Assembly: GCA_947478725.1 (NCBI GenBank)
Contig: CANJWZ010000005.1
Location: 57,660-121,659, forward strand
Length of the DNA stretch: 64,000 nt
Source: Comamonadaceae bacterium
GTDB taxonomy: Bacteria; Pseudomonadota; Gammaproteobacteria; Burkholderiales; Burkholderiaceae_C
Direction of reading: 5' to 3'
The notes under the pieces were generated by a model. That model was not told the DNA's origin. It did not search any database and saw only the letters and a list, made by a program, of their open reading frames with translations. Each line of letters begins with the position of its first letter. The first letter of the stretch is position 1. The position numbers and the translations under genes are program-made. Shown piece by piece: positions 53,958 to 62,887 of the stretch.

Positions 53958-55016
53958 ATGGCAAACGACATCCTTGATATTCTGCTCGCTTCGGCGCGCA
54001 AAGAGTTTGAACGCTGGCGCCTTCGTGAGTTGACGTCGAGGCCCGAGGACCGCGGCTGGCAGCCCGGGCTCTGGGCGCTCGTTGAAGACCTCGGCCTCCC
54101 ACGTTGCCTTGCTGCAGAAGCGCACGACGGCGCGGACTTGCCGGTAGCTGATGGCCTGGCCGTAGTGCGGCTTGCCGGTGAATATGCACTTCCAGTTCCG
54201 CTTGCCGAGACCATGTTGGCGCACCATCTCTTGTCGCTTGCCGGACTTAAGGGTCCTGATGGTCCCCTGACCCTGGCGCCGGTCCCGCCCGCTGCGCCGC
54301 TGATGCAGACCCGCCTGTCGGACGGCACCCTGATTGTCGATGGCACGGCCCATCGGGTGCCGTGGGGCCGCGATGCTAACGCTGTCATTGCCATTGCCGC
54401 CTCCGCGAGCGGGCCTGTGCTCATAATTGCAGGGAAAGGCGGTTTTGAAGTACGGCACGGGGCCAACCTCGCGTCTGAACCGCGCGACACGCTCGTGTTC
54501 AGGAACGCGCCGGTATTGGCACACGCCCCCGCGCCGGTGACGCCCGACCAGTTACTGTGCTGGGGCGCGTCGCTGCGCGTGGCGCAGATGGCCGGTGCCA
54601 CGGTTGAGGCGCTGCGGGTCAGCGTCGATTACGCAAACACGCGTGAGCAGTTTGGCCGCACGATCGCGAAGTTCCAGGTGATCCAGCAGCATCTGGCTGT
54701 GCTTGCGGGCCAGTCGGCCATCTGCGCCGGCGCAGCCGACATCGCCGCGCGCGCGCTTGCTGCAAACTCCGATCCGTTCTTCGGTGTTGCCTGTGCCAAG
54801 GCGTGCGCAGGCGAGGCGTCAACACTGGCCGCGTCAATTGCTCACCAGGTGTTGGGCGCCATCGGTTTTTCAAGCGAACATGACCTGCACCGCACCACGC
54901 AGCGGCTGCTTTCATGGCGCGATGAATTTGGCGCCGAGGCCTGGTGGGCCGGTCGCCTCGGCGAAGCTGCCCTTGCCGCCGGCGGCGACGGGCTCTGGCC
55001 ATTGATGACTGCCTGA
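53958..55016 (+). CDS. Acyl-CoA dehydrogenase-like protein, smaller subunit type
   Basis: A 352-residue protein with a divergent N-terminal half and a clear acyl-CoA dehydrogenase C-terminal helical domain: VDYANTREQFGRTIAKFQVI (about 217-236, FAD-binding Arg and Gln) and VLGAIGFSSEHDLHRTTQRL (about 296-315), whose Glu could be the catalytic base. The middle FAD-binding beta domain is reduced. Such short proteins often pair with a second dehydrogenase to form an alpha2-beta2 enzyme, as in bacterial steroid side-chain oxidation. The partner gene begins one base after its stop. Confidence 0.85.
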   Translation: MANDILDILLASARKEFERWRLRELTSRPEDRGWQPGLWALVEDLGLPRCLAAEAHDGADLPVADGLAVVRLAGEYALPVPLAETMLAHHLLSLAGLKGPDGPLTLAPVPPAAPLMQTRLSDGTLIVDGTAHRVPWGRDANAVIAIAASASGPVLIIAGKGGFEVRHGANLASEPRDTLVFRNAPVLAHAPAPVTPDQLLCWGASLRVAQMAGATVEALRVSVDYANTREQFGRTIAKFQVIQQHLAVLAGQSAICAGAADIAARALAANSDPFFGVACAKACAGEASTLAASIAHQVLGAIGFSSEHDLHRTTQRLLSWRDEFGAEAWWAGRLGEAALAAGGDGLWPLMTA

Positions 55017-55017
55017 T

Positions 55018-56145
55018 GTGCTGAACTTCCCCCCACCCCTGAACACGTCCGAACTCGCCCTCTTGCGTGAAGAGGTGCGCGACTTCGTGCGCGCTGAAGC
55101 GCCTTCCCGTTCATACGAATATCTCGGCGGCGACAACCGTAACTTCAGCCGAAAGATCGGCGCGAAAGGCTGGATCGGCATGTGTTGGCCAGACCGCTAC
55201 GGTGGCGGCGAGCGGTCGCTGCTCGAGCGCTATGTCGTATCCGAAGAACTCGTCGCCAGCCGGGCCCCGATTGCCTTCCACTGGATAGGCGACAGGCAGG
55301 CCGGTCCGCTCCTGTTGCGCTATGGAACCGAGGAACAACGGCAACGCGTACTGCCCAAAATCATCTCGGGCGAATGCCGCTTCTGTATCGGCATGAGCGA
55401 GGCGGACTCCGGCTCAGACCTTGCCTCCGTGCGCATGAAGGCCACGCCCGTCAACGGCGGCTTTGTGCTGTCGGGTGCCAAGCTGTGGACCAGCGGCGCG
55501 CACCGGTCCGACTACGTCATCGTGCTGTGCCGCACGTCAGCGCGCACCGAGGCGCGGCACGAAGGCCTCAGCCAGTTCCTCATCGACCTGCGCACGCCCG
55601 GAATCGAATGCCGACCCATCGAGAACATGGCCGGCGAGCGCGACTTCAACGAGGTTGTCTTCAACGACGTGTTCATCCCCGCCGATGCGCTGGTCGGCAA
55701 GCTGGGGGAAGGCTGGAAGCAGGTAGGCGACGAACTTGCGCTTGAGCGCTCGGGCCCCGAGCGGTTTCTGTCGAGCGTGGGATTGCTCTTCGAGCTGATC
55801 GACCTGCTTCGCGAGCAAGCTGGGTCAACTCATGCACCGGCGGTGGGGCGCTTGGTGGCGCACCTGGCCGCGGTGAGGCACCTTTCGCGTTCTGTGGCGG
55901 GCATGCTCCAGCAGGGCCAGGTGCCAGCTGTCGAGGCCGCAGTAGTCAAGGACATCGGCACCAACCTCGAACAGGAAATGGCTGAAGTGGCTCGCACGCT
56001 GGCGGGCTGCGAGCCCGACCTTACGGCAGCGGGCCTTGGCGGTTCGCTCGCTCAGGTCTTGCTGCGCGCGCCTTCATTCACTCTGCGCGGCGGTACGCGT
56101 GAAGTCCTCCGGGGCATCATTGCCCGAGGCATCGGCGCTCGCTGA
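55018..56145 (+). CDS. Acyl-CoA dehydrogenase
   Basis: A 375-residue FAD enzyme starting at GTG 55018. Signatures include GWIGMCWPDRYGGGERSLLE, CRFCIGMSEADSGSDLASVR (FAD and substrate loop, about residues 119-138), GFVLSGAKLWTSGAHRSDYV and GGTREVLRGIIARGIG at the C-terminus. There is no obvious Glu in the usual C-terminal catalytic position, where sequence reads LLRAPSFTLRGG. It may therefore depend on the preceding protein for the catalytic base, the pattern of heteromeric acyl-CoA dehydrogenases. It is convergent with the TetR gene, with two bases between stops. Confidence 0.9.
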   Translation: MLNFPPPLNTSELALLREEVRDFVRAEAPSRSYEYLGGDNRNFSRKIGAKGWIGMCWPDRYGGGERSLLERYVVSEELVASRAPIAFHWIGDRQAGPLLLRYGTEEQRQRVLPKIISGECRFCIGMSEADSGSDLASVRMKATPVNGGFVLSGAKLWTSGAHRSDYVIVLCRTSARTEARHEGLSQFLIDLRTPGIECRPIENMAGERDFNEVVFNDVFIPADALVGKLGEGWKQVGDELALERSGPERFLSSVGLLFELIDLLREQAGSTHAPAVGRLVAHLAAVRHLSRSVAGMLQQGQVPAVEAAVVKDIGTNLEQEMAEVARTLAGCEPDLTAAGLGGSLAQVLLRAPSFTLRGGTREVLRGIIARGIGAR

Positions 56146-56147
56146 GG

Positions 56148-56798
56148 TCAGCTCTTGCCGCCGACAAGTGCCAACGAAAACGCGATGTAAGCCGTAGCCA
56201 GTTCCGCTGGAGACTTCGGCCCTTTTGGTGTGTACCAGTCCGCAACGCTGCGGCACAACACCCAGACGGCGCGCGTGGCTTCAGGCACGTCGGTTGTATT
56301 GAACGCACCCTTGGCAACGCCGGCTTCGATCTCTTGCCGCACGAGTGACTCCAGTGCATCGCGGCGTGCGACGTGCGCCTTGCGATGCGGCATTTCTAGG
56401 AACTGCATCTCGCGTGCTAGGTGCGCAAGCTGTCGGCGATTCGCCATGAATAAAACGATGTTCTCTATCAACAGGCATAAGCGTTTGTGCGGCGAATCGC
56501 CACCTTCAGCAACGGCGCCGCGCGCGCGCCTGAGGAGGTCGCCGCTCGAATGCTTGAGCAGCGCGACAAGCATGTCCTGTTTGCTGGCGAAGTGATAGTA
56601 AAGGCCGGGCACCGAAAGCTTGGCTTCTTTGGCAATGATGCGCACCGAGGTACCGTGGTAGCCCGTGTTGGTAAAGACCCGCAGCGCCGCGTCGAGCACC
56701 GGCCCGAGGCTTGAGTCCTTGCCGTAGGTGCGCCAGTCGGTGGCGGTGTCTTCTTCCGGCTCTGAGGCGCCGGATGCTGTGGGTGCTTCTTTTTTCAT
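56148..56798 (-). CDS. TetR/AcrR family transcriptional regulator
   Basis: A 216-residue regulator with an acidic leader and an N-terminal TetR helix-turn-helix: LDAALRVFTNTGYHGTSVRI (about 35-54) and KLSVPGLYYHFASKQDMLVA. The C-terminal helical ligand domain includes CLLIENIVLFMANRRQLAHL. It is the last gene of the - strand operon and its start overlaps the CoA-transferase stop by four bases. It likely represses both operons through the shared dyads at 52919 and 63736 and would be released by an acyl-CoA intermediate, as in related regulators. Confidence 0.9.
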   Translation of the reverse strand: MKKEAPTASGASEPEEDTATDWRTYGKDSSLGPVLDAALRVFTNTGYHGTSVRIIAKEAKLSVPGLYYHFASKQDMLVALLKHSSGDLLRRARGAVAEGGDSPHKRLCLLIENIVLFMANRRQLAHLAREMQFLEMPHRKAHVARRDALESLVRQEIEAGVAKGAFNTTDVPEATRAVWVLCRSVADWYTPKGPKSPAELATAYIAFSLALVGGKS

Positions 56799-57955
56799 AT
56801 TCCTGCGGTGCCCGGGTTGGCCGGATGGATGCTAAATCTTACCGTGCCGCCGCTTTCTTCCGTGGCCGCCCGCAGGCCCGCGTCGAGCGTGCGGTCAAGG
56901 TGAATGGGGCTACGAACGGCTGGTCCTTGCTGCGTCTCGCCGAGGATGCCGCATTCGCGCGTGACGACGTCGTCCTGCACGCCGGCATAGTCCTTGACCA
57001 GTCCGCAGACGATCCCGGCTTCGCGCAGCAGCGCGACCCATTCGGTGCCGTTGCGCGTCATGAGGTGTTCTTCGATCACGACTGTAAGTGCAGGGCGGTG
57101 AGCCACGCGGCTCTGGCCGCTTTTAAAGCGCGCGTCTTCCAGCAGTTGCGGCGCGCCGATGATGCCGGTGAAGGCTCGCCAGTGCGGTTCGAGGTAGGCG
57201 CTGATGATGATGTGGCCGTCGCGGCAGCGGAAGGCTTCTGCCGGTGCCGACAGCGGCGCGCTGTTGCCGGGCCGCGGTGGCTGCACGCCCGTCGCCATGT
57301 ATTCGCAGAGCGGGCCGGTCTGCAGGTGCAGCGCCATCTCGTACAGGCTGAGCCGCACCACGTCGCCACGGCCGGTGCGCGAGCGCCGCAACAGCGCGGC
57401 GAGGATGCCATGGCACAACGCGTGACCGCATGCGGCGTCAATGATAGTGAACCCAACCTTGGTCGGTGGGCCGTCCGCGTAACCGGTCGCGGACATGATG
57501 CCACTCTCAGCCTGCACCACGATGTCGACCCCGCCCAGGGCGCGCCCTGCGGGGCCTGGGCCATAACCGCTGAGCGATGCATAGACGAGCCGCGGGTTGC
57601 GCGCCAGCAGCGCCTCGGGGCCAAGGCCCAATCGTTCCATTGCACCGGGACGCGACGATTCGATGAGCACGTCGGCCTGGTCCACCAGCTGGAGGATGCG
57701 CTCACGGCCTTCAGGTGACTGCAGGTCTTCGCGGACCAGCCGCTTGTTGCGGTTGTAGCCCGCGAACACCGACGACACGGGCAGCGCGCGCGCCGCCGGC
57801 GACTTAAGCTGTCGACAGCTGTCACCCTGTGGCGGCTCGACCTTGATCACCTCGGCGCCGTAGTCAGCCAGCAGCAAACCCGCTGAAGGCGCAGCAATCA
57901 TCTGTGCAAGCTCAAGGACCTTGAAACCTGCAAGCGGGAGTTCCTGCTCAAGCAT
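56795..57955 (-). CDS. CaiB/BaiF family (class III) CoA-transferase
   Basis: A 386-residue class III CoA-transferase. It begins LPLAGFKVLELAQMIAAPSA, with the CoA-binding LLADYGAEVIKVEPPQGDSC, NRNKRLVREDLQSPEG and the catalytic Asp region YGPGPAGRALGGVDIVVQAE (about residues 130-150). A final MTRNGTEWVALLREAGIVCG is typical. It would move CoA between acids, activating the substrate or regenerating CoA. An AMP-forming ligase gene is directly upstream, so two activation routes may exist, or the two act at different steps. Confidence 0.92.
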   Translation of the reverse strand: MLEQELPLAGFKVLELAQMIAAPSAGLLLADYGAEVIKVEPPQGDSCRQLKSPAARALPVSSVFAGYNRNKRLVREDLQSPEGRERILQLVDQADVLIESSRPGAMERLGLGPEALLARNPRLVYASLSGYGPGPAGRALGGVDIVVQAESGIMSATGYADGPPTKVGFTIIDAACGHALCHGILAALLRRSRTGRGDVVRLSLYEMALHLQTGPLCEYMATGVQPPRPGNSAPLSAPAEAFRCRDGHIIISAYLEPHWRAFTGIIGAPQLLEDARFKSGQSRVAHRPALTVVIEEHLMTRNGTEWVALLREAGIVCGLVKDYAGVQDDVVTRECGILGETQQGPAVRSPIHLDRTLDAGLRAATEESGGTVRFSIHPANPGTAGI

Positions 57956-57960
57956 GTGAA

Positions 57961-59586
57961 TCAGCCTCCCGTATTCCGGTTGACGGTGATGCCATGGGCC
58001 TCACGGTCCCAGGCCCGGCGCAGGTCGCGCTCTGCGTCGGCCTTGAGTTTGTACTTTTCGATCTTCTCGGTTAGCGTGCGCGGCAGCGCGGGTACGAACT
58101 GCACATAGCGCGGCACCATGAAGTAGGCCATCTGCCCGGCGGCCCACTCGACCAGACAGGCTTCCGTCAGCGCGCTACCTTCGGCGCGCACAACGCTCAC
58201 CATGACGTCGTCTTCGCTCATGTCCGAGCGCACTGCATATGCCGCGACCTCACGAACTTCTGGGTGCATGGTGAGGATCTGTTCGACCTCGTGAGACGAA
58301 ATGTTTTCGCCGCGCCGGCGGATCGAGTCCTTCTTGCGGTCGCGAAAGTGCAGGTAGCCATCGGCGTCGAGCAGGCCGCGGTCGCCGGTGTGAAACCACA
58401 GGTTGCGCCAGGCTGCCACCGTTGCCTCAGGCATGCCGTAATACCCCTGCGCGGATGTCCATGCGTGCCGGCTGCGCACGCAGATCTCGCCAACCTCGCA
58501 GGGTGCGACGGGCATGTCGTCTTCATCAAGGATGGCGACTTGCATCCCACTCTGTGGGCGCCCCGCGCTGACCCATTTTTCGACCGGGTCGGAAGGCGTG
58601 AGAAAGGTGATGTATGCAAAGTCCGTCAACGCATAAGTCGAGCAGAGCCGCACGCCAAAGCGTTCAGTGAACTGCGAGCCGAAGGCAGGGATGGGCACGA
58701 TCATGCATTTGGTTGCAGCATGATTGCGGTCTTCCGGCAAAGGTGGGCGCGACCAGAGCATGTTGGCCATGGCGCCCAGCAGATTGAACTGCGTGGCCCC
58801 GAAGCGGCGCACGTCCGGCCAGAAGCCACTTGCAGAAAACTTGCGCGCCAACGCGATCGTGCAGCCGGCGAGCAGCGCAACATAAAGCGAACGCATTGCG
58901 TTGCCGTGGAAGAGCGGCAGGCAGGTGTACATCACGTCGTCCTGCGTGTAGCCGAAGGCCTCGCCAATGGCAGCGGCAGGCGCAAAGATGCTGGCCTGCA
59001 CGGACATGATGGCCTTTGAAGGGCCTGTCGTGCCAGAAGTGAACATGAGGCAGGCGAGGTCCTTGAAGTCGACTGCCGCGTCGATATCGCCTGCGGGTGA
59101 TTGCATCAGCGTTACATGGTCGAACAGCGTGAGGCCAGGAAGGGCATTTGCGGGCAACGGATTGCCGTCATCGACGACGATGCCCGACTTCAATTTCGGG
59201 CAGCCCGCCACAACGCCCGCCGCTCGCTCCGCGAAAGTCGCCGAAATCACGATGAACGAAGTGTCAGCCTGCCTCAAATAGCGGCCGAGCAATTCGCCGC
59301 GGGCAGCCGTGTTGAGAGGCACGGACACCGCGCCGATCTTGCCGAGCGCGAGGTAATACCAGACCATTGCCGGCGAGTTATCGAGCATCAGCGCTACGTG
59401 GTCGCCGTGCCGCAGGCCGGACGCAAGCAGACCCGCAGCAAGAGTGTTGGTGATGCGATGAACGTCCGCGTAGCTGTAGCGCTCTTCCTCGAACAGCAGG
59501 TAGGGCTTGTCACCCAGCTCGGCGGCGCGTCGGGCGATGACGTTGGGGAATGTATAGTCGCGAATGTTGAGCGTGGGCATCTGCAT
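57961..59586 (-). CDS. AMP-forming acyl-CoA synthetase (ANL superfamily)
   Basis: A 541-residue class I adenylate-forming ligase. Motifs are MFTSGTTGPSKAIMSVQ (P-loop, about residues 170-187), CSTYALTDFAYITF, WFHTGDRGLLDADGYLHFRD and RKKDSIRRRGENISSHEVEQ, with a C-terminal catalytic lysine in LTEKIEKYKLK. It would convert a carboxylic acid, ATP and CoA to the acyl-CoA. Substrate cannot be read from sequence; the chain-length or aromatic preference is unknown. Same operon as CaiB and the DUF35/thiolase genes. Confidence 0.92.
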   Translation of the reverse strand: MQMPTLNIRDYTFPNVIARRAAELGDKPYLLFEEERYSYADVHRITNTLAAGLLASGLRHGDHVALMLDNSPAMVWYYLALGKIGAVSVPLNTAARGELLGRYLRQADTSFIVISATFAERAAGVVAGCPKLKSGIVVDDGNPLPANALPGLTLFDHVTLMQSPAGDIDAAVDFKDLACLMFTSGTTGPSKAIMSVQASIFAPAAAIGEAFGYTQDDVMYTCLPLFHGNAMRSLYVALLAGCTIALARKFSASGFWPDVRRFGATQFNLLGAMANMLWSRPPLPEDRNHAATKCMIVPIPAFGSQFTERFGVRLCSTYALTDFAYITFLTPSDPVEKWVSAGRPQSGMQVAILDEDDMPVAPCEVGEICVRSRHAWTSAQGYYGMPEATVAAWRNLWFHTGDRGLLDADGYLHFRDRKKDSIRRRGENISSHEVEQILTMHPEVREVAAYAVRSDMSEDDVMVSVVRAEGSALTEACLVEWAAGQMAYFMVPRYVQFVPALPRTLTEKIEKYKLKADAERDLRRAWDREAHGITVNRNTGG

Positions 59587-59588
59587 GG

Positions 59589-60107
59589 TCAGGCCAACGC
59601 CGGAGCGAGCAGCTCGAACGTGAAGTCGGTGATGCGGCCCTGGCGCTCTGCCGCGAAGACCACACGGACGCGCGTGCCCGGCACGATCTTGCGCATGGCT
59701 ACGTCGATGTCCGACAGGTCGACGCCGTCCACATAATTCGCAATTGCGGAGTCGACGCCGTCAAGCCGCACGAAGGCGATGGCCATCGGCGCCTTGCGCT
59801 TGCCTTCGACGCCTCGCACGACCACTGTGGACGCCTCGATGACGCCCTCGGCACCGGCTTCAACCCAGGAGTCGCATTTGTCAAAAGTCCGTTCGCAGAA
59901 AGCGCGTGGCGGCATGTAGGTAAGGCCGGAACTCGAGCATCGGGTAGCGAGAAGTTTGCCGTCCTTCAGGCCTTGCATGAAGCGCCCGGCGACCTGGCCG
60001 AGTGAATAGTCGTACCGCAGCGTGATTTCGTCTGTGACGACAGCGCCGCTTTCGTTGCGGGCGTCAATTGCGGGGGTGGCTATGGTGGAGGAGTTGGTGG
60101 TGGACAT
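59589..60107 (-). CDS. DUF35 (rubredoxin-like/OB-fold) protein
   Basis: A 172-residue protein starting MSTTNSSTIATPAIDARNES. It has a helical lead-in (SLGQVAGRFMQGLKDGKLLA), a degenerate zinc ribbon (RCSSSGLTYMPPRAFCERTF, then DKC) in which the second Cys of the first knuckle is Ser, and an OB fold (SWVEAGAEGVIEASTVVVRG onward). DUF35 proteins bind thiolase-like partners, as ChsH2 does with Ltp2 and PhlB with PhlAC. The genes for two such partners lie directly upstream in the operon. Confidence 0.88.
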   Translation of the reverse strand: MSTTNSSTIATPAIDARNESGAVVTDEITLRYDYSLGQVAGRFMQGLKDGKLLATRCSSSGLTYMPPRAFCERTFDKCDSWVEAGAEGVIEASTVVVRGVEGKRKAPMAIAFVRLDGVDSAIANYVDGVDLSDIDVAMRKIVPGTRVRVVFAAERQGRITDFTFELLAPALA

Positions 60108-60120
60108 GGCTTGATGGCTC

Positions 60121-61320
60121 CTAATGGGACACGGCAGCGGGTTCAGCGCCGAACACGAGACTGCTGACGAACTGGCCCGCACCGCCACTCGACGTAGCGA
60201 GCGCGTTGCGCACATTTTTGACCTGGATGGGCCCTGCGCGGACCATGACCTGGTCGGCCGCGTCGATGCAGCGCACGAGGCCGGTCACGGCGATCGGGTT
60301 GGTGCACAGCGTGCCGCCTGACGGGTTGACGGCGACGATGCCGCCTTCGCATTCCCACGCGCCTTCGCGTTCGAGGCGCATCGCCGTGCCGGGACTGCAG
60401 AAGCCGGCCTGCTCAAGCTTGGTCGAGCAGTTGAAGCTGTAGGGGTCGTAGAGCTCGGTGACTTGGATGTCCTTGCGCGGGTCGCGGATTCCGGCGCGTC
60501 GGTAGCTCTCTCTCACGGCGCGGCCGATGAGTGTGTAGTCGATCAGGTCGGTCTCGCCGGACGGCACCAGTCGGTCGCCCATCCAGTAGGTGTCCGTCAC
60601 CGAAGCAACGCCATTGAGGAAGGCGGGTCGCGAGCAGAAGCGCTTGGCCATTTCGGTATTTCCGAGGATCATCGCGGCACTGCCCGAGGAGCGCGGGCAG
60701 ATGTCGTAAAGCTTCAGCGGCCAGGCGATCATCTTCGACTTCATCACGTCGTCGATGGTCACTTCACCTTTCAGGTGCGCGTGTGGATTCTTCATCGCGT
60801 TGCGGCGTGCACGCACGACCACACGTGCCATGTCTTCCTGCGTGAGCCCATGGCGGTGCAGGTACGCGGTGGCGCGCAACGCCATCAGCGAGTTGGTCGA
60901 CAGCGGCATGTCGCGTTCGTAGAACGGGTCGAAGATCAGGTTCAACACTTTCTGCGCATCTGGCGTTTCGGCGATTCGTTCTGCGCCCACGATGAGTACG
61001 GAGCGGGCCATGCCGCTGCGGACCAGCGTGTACGCAGCCTCGACGGCCGAGCCGCCGGTGGCGCCGCCGGTATGGACGCGGAAGATCGGCTTGCCCGCGG
61101 CAAAGACCGACTCCACGGCCCATCGGTCGGCGTCTGCCACACCCATGAAGAATGTCGGTGCGAGCGAAAAGACGACGGCGTCTACATCGTCCGGCGTCAT
61201 GCCGGCAGCACGGTAGGCGCCGTACGCCGCAACCTGAGCCTGTTCGACGAATGTCAGCTCGTTGACCTGCGTGCGAAAATCGCTCTGCCAGGTTCCGAGG
61301 ACGGCAACTGTCTGGTCCAT
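60121..61320 (-). CDS. Thiolase-like protein 1 lacking classical catalytic residues
   Basis: A 399-residue thiolase-fold protein starting MDQTVAVLGTWQSDFRTQVN. The first catalytic Cys (C-A-S-G in thiolases) is Gly86 in VHTGGATGGSA. The GHP histidine is Asn in GTLCTNPIAVTGL, and the second Cys is Ser in ATSSGGAGQF. VTELYDPYSFNCSTKLEQAG and VAVNPSGG keep the fold. This resembles the SCP2/Ltp-type lyases that use other residues and a DUF35 partner for retro-aldol or related cleavage. I infer a C-C bond-cleaving or structural role rather than normal thiolysis. Confidence 0.88.
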   Translation of the reverse strand: MDQTVAVLGTWQSDFRTQVNELTFVEQAQVAAYGAYRAAGMTPDDVDAVVFSLAPTFFMGVADADRWAVESVFAAGKPIFRVHTGGATGGSAVEAAYTLVRSGMARSVLIVGAERIAETPDAQKVLNLIFDPFYERDMPLSTNSLMALRATAYLHRHGLTQEDMARVVVRARRNAMKNPHAHLKGEVTIDDVMKSKMIAWPLKLYDICPRSSGSAAMILGNTEMAKRFCSRPAFLNGVASVTDTYWMGDRLVPSGETDLIDYTLIGRAVRESYRRAGIRDPRKDIQVTELYDPYSFNCSTKLEQAGFCSPGTAMRLEREGAWECEGGIVAVNPSGGTLCTNPIAVTGLVRCIDAADQVMVRAGPIQVKNVRNALATSSGGAGQFVSSLVFGAEPAAVSH

Positions 61321-61325
61321 ATTTG

Positions 61326-62432
61326 TCAGCTCCCTGCGCGGTCGAAGGTCACGACCACATTGCCTTGTTGTGCGAAACCGTGGCAACCATGCGATAGCGC
61401 GCGGCGCACGTTGGGCCGTTGCACCGGCCCGGCCCGACCGGCGATCTGCAATACAGCCTCGGCGGCATTCACCAGCCCGTTGCAGAAGTACGGATTCTGC
61501 GCAAATGCGCCGCCCGATGGCGACAGTGCCGACTCGTCTTTAATGCCGAACGCGCGTACCCATGCCGACTCGTGCCAGCCCGTCGGGGAGTCGAGTTCGA
61601 GCACATCGAAGTCTTTGGCCGACGTGGCACCGGTCATGGTAAGCGCATTGCGCCAGGCCGTCCGGGCCGAGCGGAAGTCACCCAGCCGCCGCGCGTCCAG
61701 CGTGTAGCTGTCGCTGGCCCAGCCCGCACCCGTTATGCGCGCCAGCGGTTTGCATCCAGGGTGTGCCGCAACGAAGCGAGCCGACGCCACAACAAGCGCG
61801 GCCGAGCCGTCGCTCTGCGGCGCCATATGGCCCTCACGCAGCGGCGTCGACACGTAGGCCGAGGAAGCGATGTCCTGCCGGCTGCGTACAGCATGGCACA
61901 GGCCGCGCGGGTTGGCCTGTGCGCGACTGAAGGCATTGAGCACGCGTTCGTCAACTTCAGCCGCACTCGTGCCCTGCAGCGCGATCGCCTGGGAAAGCAA
62001 GCCGTCGGCCATGCGCGCGCCCATGCCGAGCGGGCGGTAATAAAAGGGATCAGCGCGCAGACCCATCACTGTCTCGCTGTCGATCTTCGAGCTCTTGCAC
62101 CAGCTGGCAACGAGGCCCAGGTCGAACTCGCCGGAACGCATGCGCGCATAGCCGATGCACAGCGCGCTCGCGCCGGAGTCGGTGACGCGCATCTCGTCTT
62201 TGAGGAAGCCGCCCGCAGGCGCCGTGAGCAGCATGTTGGTGATGGGGCGGCCGTCCAGTTCGTCGCTTGCGCCGAGCACCACGTTGTCAAGCTGCGCACG
62301 CGTAACGCCGGCATCGTCGAGCGCGGCGCGGCAGGTCTGGTAGACCATCTCTTCAAGGCGCAGGCCGTCTTCGCGCAGCCGCGCGGGCTGCACGGCGACG
62401 CCGAGCACGTAGACGTCGGTGCTTCTGGTCAT
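61326..62432 (-). CDS. Thiolase-like protein 2 lacking classical catalytic residues
   Basis: A 368-residue thiolase-fold protein beginning MTRSTDVYVLGVAVQPARLR. Position one of the C-A-S-G motif is Thr84 (MRVTDSGASAL), and the GHP motif reads GGAFAQNPYFCNGLV, again with Asn. A terminal GCHGFAQQGNVVVTF retains one Cys. It is homologous in plan to the adjacent thiolase-like protein 1 but clearly different in sequence, so the pair may be a heteromeric enzyme. Its start overlaps the thioesterase stop by four bases. Confidence 0.88.
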   Translation of the reverse strand: MTRSTDVYVLGVAVQPARLREDGLRLEEMVYQTCRAALDDAGVTRAQLDNVVLGASDELDGRPITNMLLTAPAGGFLKDEMRVTDSGASALCIGYARMRSGEFDLGLVASWCKSSKIDSETVMGLRADPFYYRPLGMGARMADGLLSQAIALQGTSAAEVDERVLNAFSRAQANPRGLCHAVRSRQDIASSAYVSTPLREGHMAPQSDGSAALVVASARFVAAHPGCKPLARITGAGWASDSYTLDARRLGDFRSARTAWRNALTMTGATSAKDFDVLELDSPTGWHESAWVRAFGIKDESALSPSGGAFAQNPYFCNGLVNAAEAVLQIAGRAGPVQRPNVRRALSHGCHGFAQQGNVVVTFDRAGS

Positions 62433-62887
62433 GCGACCTCCTTCAATGTGACATAGCGAAAGGTTCCCTGACCGGTGGCGAGCGTCAGGCCTGACCCGTC
62501 AGTCACGGTAACGGTCGAGGTGAAGATACTATTTCCGCCGCCGATCTTCACGCCGCGTGCGCGGATGATGCCGCCGGTTCCTGGCGCTACAAACGACACG
62601 GTGAACGACAGCGTGACCGCACGTCGCGTCGGGCCGGGGCCTGGCATGTAGCAGCCTGCCTGCGCTGCGGCCATGTCAACGGCTGCTGCGACCACAGGGC
62701 CCGCCGCAGCGCCAGAGAAATTTCTCAACGCATCGCGCATCGGGATTTCGACCACGCAGACGTCGGGTTGCCATTCGACGATGCGAAGGCCGAGCAGGCT
62801 GCGAAAAGCCGACTTCGCGGCGCGCGAGTCGTGGTCTGTGACTGCGTCAGCCTCGACAGCCGCCATAGTTTCAACTGCTCCGTCCAT
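62429..62887 (-). CDS. PaaI-type hotdog thioesterase
   Basis: A 152-residue single hotdog domain: FRSLLGLRIVEWQPDVCVVE, MRDALRNFSGAAAGPVVAAA (helix with the catalytic acidic region), LSFTVSFVAPGTGGIIRARG and LATGQGTFRYV. The start MDGAVETMAAVEADA overlaps the enoyl-CoA hydratase stop by one base (TGATG). It would hydrolyse an acyl-CoA intermediate or dead-end product of the pathway. The HGG signature of PaaI is replaced by the FSGA segment, so activity is plausible but not certain. Confidence 0.82.
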   Translation of the reverse strand: MDGAVETMAAVEADAVTDHDSRAAKSAFRSLLGLRIVEWQPDVCVVEIPMRDALRNFSGAAAGPVVAAAVDMAAAQAGCYMPGPGPTRRAVTLSFTVSFVAPGTGGIIRARGVKIGGGNSIFTSTVTVTDGSGLTLATGQGTFRYVTLKEVA

